Positions 59,701 to 64,000 of a DNA stretch of 64,000 nt are shown one piece after another. A model generated the notes under the pieces. The model was not told the origin of the DNA, did not search any database, and saw only the letters and a program-made list of their open reading frames with translations. The position numbers were made by a program, and so were the translations under genes. The number at the start of each line of letters is the position of its first letter. The first letter of the stretch is position 1. Where the stretch lies: positions 1-64,000 of the forward strand of contig CAJXQX010000006.1 of assembly GCA_913058185.1 (NCBI GenBank), in the 5' to 3' direction. This stretch comes from an uncultured Verrucomicrobiota bacterium. Lineage in GTDB: Bacteria > Verrucomicrobiota > Verrucomicrobiia > Opitutales > Opitutaceae.

Positions 59701-60375
59701 GCTTTCGAAAAGGAGTTGTTGGGTTTCTACGTTTCAGGTCATCCGATGAATACCTACACCGGGCTCGCCGATGCCATTGATACCTTCGACGTGGACGAGC
59801 TGTTGGAGCAGGAAGACCGCACCGCGTTCCGCATCTGCGGGATCGTCAGTGGCATTCAAAAGAAATTGGCCAAACGCGACAACCGGCCGTGGGTTGCGTT
59901 CACCCTAGCGACCAAACAAGCGTCCGTGCCGCTTAACATGTTCTCCGACGCTTTTGAAGAATACGGCGACACGCTTGGCGAAAACGTGCCCGTTGTTATT
60001 CTCGGCACCGTGATGGTGCGCGACGACGGCGCCCGTATTAATGTGCGCGAAACCTACCCCCTTGCCGCCTATGTCGCCAACAACGTGAAACGTGTCACCT
60101 GGCTGCTTAATCCCGACAATCCCGAGAACGGAGAATTTATGGCCTCGCTTCGTCCCATCCTCAATGCCCGCAGCGGACGCACCGCCACCAGCTTCGGTTT
60201 CCTCGGCGAAAAACGTGCCGCGGCCATCGCCGATGTCTCAACCGCACTGGATTGGTCTCTATCAGGTGAAGTCTTCCAAACCCTCCGCGCCCACCCCGCC
60301 ATCGCCGGAGTGCAAATCGAAGCCGCCCCGCTAGAGCTCAAAGAACAAAAACGCCGCTGGGGTAAAAAACGGTAG
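56740..60375 (+). CDS. dnaE: DNA polymerase III subunit alpha
   Basis: 1211 aa, GTG start; FCHLHVHTDFSLLDGACRID PHP; GPGRGSGAGCLVAYLL; PDFDIDFCMRRR; FNKSHSAAYAIVAYQTAFLK. Confidence 0.96.
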   Translation: MSCDSSFCHLHVHTDFSLLDGACRIDRLMSRAKELDMSALALTDHGNLFGAIQFFTAAKANGIKPLIGCELYMTTGSRLDKKGRAEDGKSYYHLGLLAKNLIGYQNLLKLVSDAHLRGFYYKPRTDMETLAKYSEGLIGFTGCLASLVPQHLMHDREVDAREACAKFVDIFGKENYFVEIQDHGIPEQRKIIPGLLKLGEEFGLKVIATNDVHYVNASDAGPHDAMLCIQTGSKIQDENRMRFTGEEFYLKSRADMEKVFGEVPESIINTHAVAEMCELEIPFPKGSERYPKFPLPIEITVTPPDYLLELCRTGLKMRYDVDFDTVSKEPVVAERLARLTNLPEGQKPQAPDYNELTDAQELVVRLGYELSIINITGFVDYFLVVWDFIAWAMAKDIPVGPGRGSGAGCLVAYLLKITNVDPMRFGLLFERFLNPERVSPPDFDIDFCMRRRVEVIDYVREKYGNDCVANIITYGTMGAKMVIRDVSRVNDLPFAEADRLAKMIPDELNISLDQSIEKSAELRNEIERNPVAKKVVDAGRVLEGMVRNTGKHAAGIIITDEPLENFVPLTLQEGDVTVQFSMKAVDKLGLLKMDFLGLKTLTVISDAVANVRRSTDPKFSIEDISLEDEKTYELLNAGKTVGVFQLESPGMQNASRQVGISSIDDINAISALYRPGPMQFIPTYAKGKHNPATIEYPHPLLEDVLEETYGVIVYQEQVMECAKIIAGYSLGGADMLRRAMGKKDMDAMAREREKFTAGAAEKHDISAKKANEIFDILNKFAEYGFNKSHSAAYAIVAYQTAFLKANFPIDFMAAVLTAELGNADKVSHFIDEAIAMGIEVQGPNVNESREHFAPVASGQIRFGLAGIKGVGEAASVAIIEEREENGPFEHFDDFVARVEGKAANKRVLEHLAKTGGFDFSGESRQGIFERIDGAMSAAAANARDRAAGQNNFLEMLSEPEPPARSNKSQVSSNKNLDVSDFSSAEKLAFEKELLGFYVSGHPMNTYTGLADAIDTFDVDELLEQEDRTAFRICGIVSGIQKKLAKRDNRPWVAFTLATKQASVPLNMFSDAFEEYGDTLGENVPVVILGTVMVRDDGARINVRETYPLAAYVANNVKRVTWLLNPDNPENGEFMASLRPILNARSGRTATSFGFLGEKRAAAIADVSTALDWSLSGEVFQTLRAHPAIAGVQIEAAPLELKEQKRRWGKKR
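59610..59661 (+). repeat. Perfect palindrome plus tandem repeat inside dnaE
   Basis: cgagccggag-c-ctccggctcg (10+1+10) followed by aagtaacaagtcccaagtatcaagtaacaag. Confidence 0.85.
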
Positions 60376-60384
60376 GCAGTGTTT

Positions 60385-60463
60385 AACCACAGATTTTCTC
60401 AGATATAATCTTTTCAAAGAATCAGTTCTTTAATCTGAGTTAATTCGTGAAATCTGTGGTCAA
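60385..60463. repeat. Inverted-repeat intergenic element
   Basis: aaccacagattttctcagatata ... aatctgagttaattcgtgaaatctgtggt; related half-copy aaccacagatttcaccgatataa at about 49409. Confidence 0.75.
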
Positions 60464-60481
60464 ATTATTCCTAGCATCCCG

Positions 60482-61282
60482 TTGGATTCGCTCTCTCCGT
60501 TTCCTGCTGTGAAAACTAAACTTTCCTCCCAACAGGTTCGCGACGATTTTAATGATCTTCGGGCGGTGGTGCACTACACGCGCGCCGCGCACCGTCTGGG
60601 ATTGTGGGCTTCTGAGAAAATCGTGTTAGAGAAGTTTCTTCCCTCCCGGAAAACGGCTCGAATTCTTGAAGCAGGCTGTGGCGCCGGTCGCGTCGCCCTC
60701 GGTCTACAGGAATTAGGCTACAAGAAAATCTATGCCTTCGATTTCGCCGAGGAACTCTGTGCTCAAGCCCAGTCTCTGTTCATCGAACGCGAAGTCGGCA
60801 AAGCCATCACCCTGTTTCACGCCGATGCCCGCAGAGTCGCCAAGCACCCGGAGGTCGAGGGCGTTCAATTCGACGCGGCACTTTTCATGTTCAACGGGCT
60901 CATGCAGATCCCGAGAATGCGTAATCGGCGTGCCGCGCTGCGTTCGCTGCACGCCTGTTGCAAACCGGGCGCTCCGCTAATCTTCACCACCCACGATCGT
61001 GACCACTCCAAACTGGAACGCTTCATGTGGAAACGTGAGGCCAAGCTCTGGCTGACGGGTCGGCAGGACTCCGCTCTGGTTGAATTTGGTGACCGCTACT
61101 TCGAAGACGATCTCGGCCGCACTTTCATGCACTTGCCCAATCGCGACGAAATTCTGGAAGACTTAAAGGCCACCGGTTGGGAGCACCACTGGGATTCGAT
61201 GCGTCGTCGCATCTCCAAAGAGCCCAAGGCCGTGCGCGAGTTCTCCGACGAGTGCCGCTTCTGGGTTGCGCAGGCAGATTGA
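60482..61282 (+). CDS. Class I SAM-dependent methyltransferase
   Basis: ARILEAGCGAGRVALGLQELGY motif I; start codon uncertain. Confidence 0.82.
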   Translation: MDSLSPFPAVKTKLSSQQVRDDFNDLRAVVHYTRAAHRLGLWASEKIVLEKFLPSRKTARILEAGCGAGRVALGLQELGYKKIYAFDFAEELCAQAQSLFIEREVGKAITLFHADARRVAKHPEVEGVQFDAALFMFNGLMQIPRMRNRRAALRSLHACCKPGAPLIFTTHDRDHSKLERFMWKREAKLWLTGRQDSALVEFGDRYFEDDLGRTFMHLPNRDEILEDLKATGWEHHWDSMRRRISKEPKAVREFSDECRFWVAQAD

Positions 61283-61447
61283 ATCTTACTCCACAACTGA
61301 TCCGCCGCTGGTTTTTACAGGAGGGAGCGGAGAGAACAGAGCCACTCCTCCTGCTTAGACGGTGGAGGCGAGATGGTCGGTTAGAGTTCCCCGGCCCTAA
61401 GTTCCAGATTCACTTCCTGTGCCTCTTGTGGCTATTAAATTCATCTT

Positions 61448-61924
61448 ATGAAGATTCTCGCTTCCATTCTTATGCTTTTCAGCACACTGACGGCAGCCGA
61501 ATACCCGCAGATGGGTGAGGACATATACCTGGTTGAAGCCGACGCCCAAGCGGACATCACAGCGGCCCTCGCCACCGCTAAATCCGCCAACAAACGGGTG
61601 TTACTCAAATTCGGGGCCAATTGGTGCGTCTGGTGTCACCGCCTGAGCGACACGCTTCACCACGAGACCAGCGTGGCCCAGAATCTAGAGGACAACTACG
61701 TGCTCGTAGCCGTCGACGTGAACACCCGCAACGGGACCAATCGAAACGCCGACACGATCGCCAAATACGGTAATCCCACCCAACACGGTCTGCCCGTCTT
61801 GGTGGTCTTGGATGCCGATGGACAGATTTTGACCACCCAAGAAACCGGAGCCCTCGAAGAGGGTGCCGCTCATTCTCCCGCCAAGATAATCGTATTTCTG
61901 GACCAATGGGCCCCTGTCCGCTGA
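61448..61924 (+). CDS. Thioredoxin-family protein, exported
   Basis: Signal peptide; RVLLKFGANWCVWCHRLSDTL CXXC motif; HGLPVLVVLDADG. Confidence 0.85.
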   Translation: MKILASILMLFSTLTAAEYPQMGEDIYLVEADAQADITAALATAKSANKRVLLKFGANWCVWCHRLSDTLHHETSVAQNLEDNYVLVAVDVNTRNGTNRNADTIAKYGNPTQHGLPVLVVLDADGQILTTQETGALEEGAAHSPAKIIVFLDQWAPVR

Positions 61925-61972
61925 CTCATTTGGGATTTGTTTTGTTGGGGAATGGGAATTCTCCTTGTTGTC

Positions 61973-62812
61973 ATGACTGACCGCGAATGGATCTGGATTG
62001 CTGCCGCCTGCTACCTCGCAGGGGTGGTGATCGGCACGGTCGCATTGATCCGCGCCCGCAAACAGCCGGCTGGTCTGATCTATGGCATCATTGTGGCTGG
62101 CTTTATTTTCCACACCCTCGGCCTCTACTTGCGCGGACTCGAAGTGAAAGGCTGCCCTCTCGGCAACATGTTTGAGATCTTCCAGTTTACCGCCTGGTCA
62201 GCCACGGCACTCTATCTGGTCGTCGGCATCACCTTCCGTCTTAGTTTACTGGGCTACTTCACTTCCCTACTTTCGGTCGTGCTCTCCACCGTTTCCTTAG
62301 CGATTCCGGTCTGGGACGCAACCCGACGTGTCGGCACTTTCGGCGGCAACGTCTGGATCGAGTTTCACGCCGCCCTCGCCCTATTCAGCTACGGCGTCTT
62401 CGCGCTGCTGGCCCTGACTTCCATGATGTTCTTGCTGCGCGACCACAGCCTTAAAAACAAACAACTCAGCGGGTTCTTCAGCTTCCTCCCCTCCATCCGT
62501 GACCTAGATCAAATCAGCGTGCGCCTCCTCACCGTGGGTGTAGTCTTGCTCTCGGCCTCACTCCTAGTCGGTGCCGCTCACTGGATCCGAGCCTTCGATA
62601 CCGTCAATGTAGCCAAGCTCCTGATCACGGTCGCCATCTGGGTCGCCTACGGCGTGGCATTTCTACTTCGCAGCCGCGGTAAACTCCACGGCACGCGGTT
62701 GTCTTGGGTATGTATCATCTTATTCGGCGCCGCTCTCATTTCAGTTTATCCGGTCAACTCTTCCCGCCACGGGGACGAGGCCTCTAAACCTACGCTTCCG
62801 TCTCAGCTGTGA
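61973..62812 (+). CDS. Cytochrome c assembly (CcsA/HemX-like) membrane protein
   Basis: RGLEVKGCPLGNMFEIFQFTAWSATALY; multiple TM segments; directly upstream of hemA; start at MTDRE. Confidence 0.75.
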   Translation: MTDREWIWIAAACYLAGVVIGTVALIRARKQPAGLIYGIIVAGFIFHTLGLYLRGLEVKGCPLGNMFEIFQFTAWSATALYLVVGITFRLSLLGYFTSLLSVVLSTVSLAIPVWDATRRVGTFGGNVWIEFHAALALFSYGVFALLALTSMMFLLRDHSLKNKQLSGFFSFLPSIRDLDQISVRLLTVGVVLLSASLLVGAAHWIRAFDTVNVAKLLITVAIWVAYGVAFLLRSRGKLHGTRLSWVCIILFGAALISVYPVNSSRHGDEASKPTLPSQL

Positions 62813-63876
62813 GCGAATCAGGACCGATGCTTTTCGTCGTTGGTGTCACTCACCATACGGCACCCCTAGAGTGGCGCGAAAAACTCGCGCTCAGTGCGGA
62901 TGCTCTGCCGGCGTTTAGCGAGCAAGTCACCATCCTGCCGGGACTCCAAGAGCTCGCGATTCTGAATACCTGCAATCGAATCGAGTTTTACGGCGTCGCC
63001 TCCGACCCCGCCGCTCTCGATGCCCTCCGTGACACCTTTTGCGCTCACCAAGGGATCGACTCCGCCGCTTTTGATGCGATGGAGCTCCGGCACACCGGAG
63101 CTGCCGTGATCCATCATCTCACGGCCGTCTCCTCAGGGCTCGAGTCACAACTCATCGGCGAGAACGAGATTTTCGGGCAAGTGAAGGACGCCTATGCGAA
63201 TGCGCAAACCACCGGTAAAGTAGGACCAATCCTGCACAAAGTTTTTCAAAAAACCTTTCAAGCCGCCAAGCAGGTGCGCACCCACACCGCCATTTCCGAA
63301 GGCCAAGTCAGCATCGCCAACGTCGCCGTCGATCTAGCGACCTCGATCTTCGGTGACCTCTCCGACGCCCGAATCCTGCTCGCGGGGGCCGGCGACATCG
63401 GCGAACAGTCCGCCAAAGCTTTCCGGAGTCGGGGAGCGACTGCCCTCACCGTGACCAGCCGCACGATGGATAACGCGATGACCTTGGCCGAATCGCTCGA
63501 TGGCGTCGCGTTGCCTTTCGACAAACTGCCTCACCATCTGGCCGAGTTCGACATTATCGTCTGCGCGACCGCCGCTCCGGGGGCCATCCTCACTCGCGAT
63601 GCCTTGACCGTCGCCATGCGCAAGCGCCCGGCCGCGCCCCTATTCTTGATCGATCTCGCTCTTCCCCGGGACATCGACCCGTCGACCGCCGAAATTGACA
63701 ACGTCTACCTCTACAACCTCGACGATCTCGCTAAGATTTCCAACGGGAACCGGGCGGCTCGCGTCGCCGAGACCGAAAAAGCCCGTCAGCTGATCAGCGA
63801 GAAGGCCGCCACTCTTTGGGAATCACTCTCCCGTCGTAAATCATCCCCTTTATCCCGTGCCTCTCGTCGAAGTTGA
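62809..63876 (+). CDS. hemA: Glutamyl-tRNA reductase (short form)
   Basis: VVGVTHHTAPLEWREKLAL, LNTCNRIEFYG, SGLESQLIGENEIFGQVK, GAGDIGEQSAKAF. Confidence 0.92.
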   Translation: MSESGPMLFVVGVTHHTAPLEWREKLALSADALPAFSEQVTILPGLQELAILNTCNRIEFYGVASDPAALDALRDTFCAHQGIDSAAFDAMELRHTGAAVIHHLTAVSSGLESQLIGENEIFGQVKDAYANAQTTGKVGPILHKVFQKTFQAAKQVRTHTAISEGQVSIANVAVDLATSIFGDLSDARILLAGAGDIGEQSAKAFRSRGATALTVTSRTMDNAMTLAESLDGVALPFDKLPHHLAEFDIIVCATAAPGAILTRDALTVAMRKRPAAPLFLIDLALPRDIDPSTAEIDNVYLYNLDDLAKISNGNRAARVAETEKARQLISEKAATLWESLSRRKSSPLSRASRRS

Positions 63877-64000
63877 ATTTATCGGAAAAACCGAAGTAGA
63901 AACCGCGTCTTTCACCCGACCGATTGCTGACAAATTAGGGGAAATCTTCAAATCTCCCACGGCCTGCACGTGGGTCCGGGTCCGGCACACGCCCGCCACT
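63857..64000 (+). CDS. 4-oxalocrotonate tautomerase-like protein, partial
   Basis: GTG start; VPLVEVEFIGKTEVETASFTRPIADKLGEIFKSPTACTWVRVRHTPAT runs off the window. Confidence 0.5.
   Translation, partial: MPLVEVEFIGKTEVETASFTRPIADKLGEIFKSPTACTWVRVRHTPAT

Overview
This looks like a 64 kb chromosomal segment from a moderately GC-rich Verrucomicrobium, probably Opitutae-like. That placement is inferred from gene content (DUF1552/DUF1592-type proteins, BamA-OmpH-LpxD order, sugar-acid catabolism); no taxonomic search was possible. Regions: (1) 0-19 kb, sugar-acid/polysaccharide catabolism with KDG kinase, KDPG aldolase, two enolase-superfamily dehydratases, two aldehyde dehydrogenases, SDR, Zn-alcohol dehydrogenase, an Nramp-like transporter, AraC and GntR regulators, a sulfatase and a DUF1552/DUF1592-like secreted pair; (2) 19-31 kb, mostly housekeeping (pyrE, prs, lpxD, ompH, bamA, dnaB, rplI, ssb, rpsF, pth, rplY); (3) 30.9-34.6 kb, a small island-like segment between an intact tRNA-Asn and a duplicate of its 3' end, carrying a bacterial nitric oxide synthase oxygenase gene, a Fur-like regulator and two-component remnants; (4) 35-56 kb, a mixed region with a fused GlcD-GlcE protein, NtrC/NtrB-like proteins, RNase HII and HIII side by side, MutY and several frameshifted or truncated genes; (5) 56-64 kb, rpsU, dnaE, a methyltransferase, a cytochrome-assembly protein and hemA. 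The most unusual observations are a tRNA-Pro(CGG) gene whose T-loop is interrupted by a ~78-nt hairpin-rich insert (19205-19359), the NOS/Fur-like pair inside the tRNA-Asn-flanked segment, and a palindrome plus short tandem repeat inserted in frame within dnaE. All calls come from reading the sequence and supplied translations; no database search or folding program was run.
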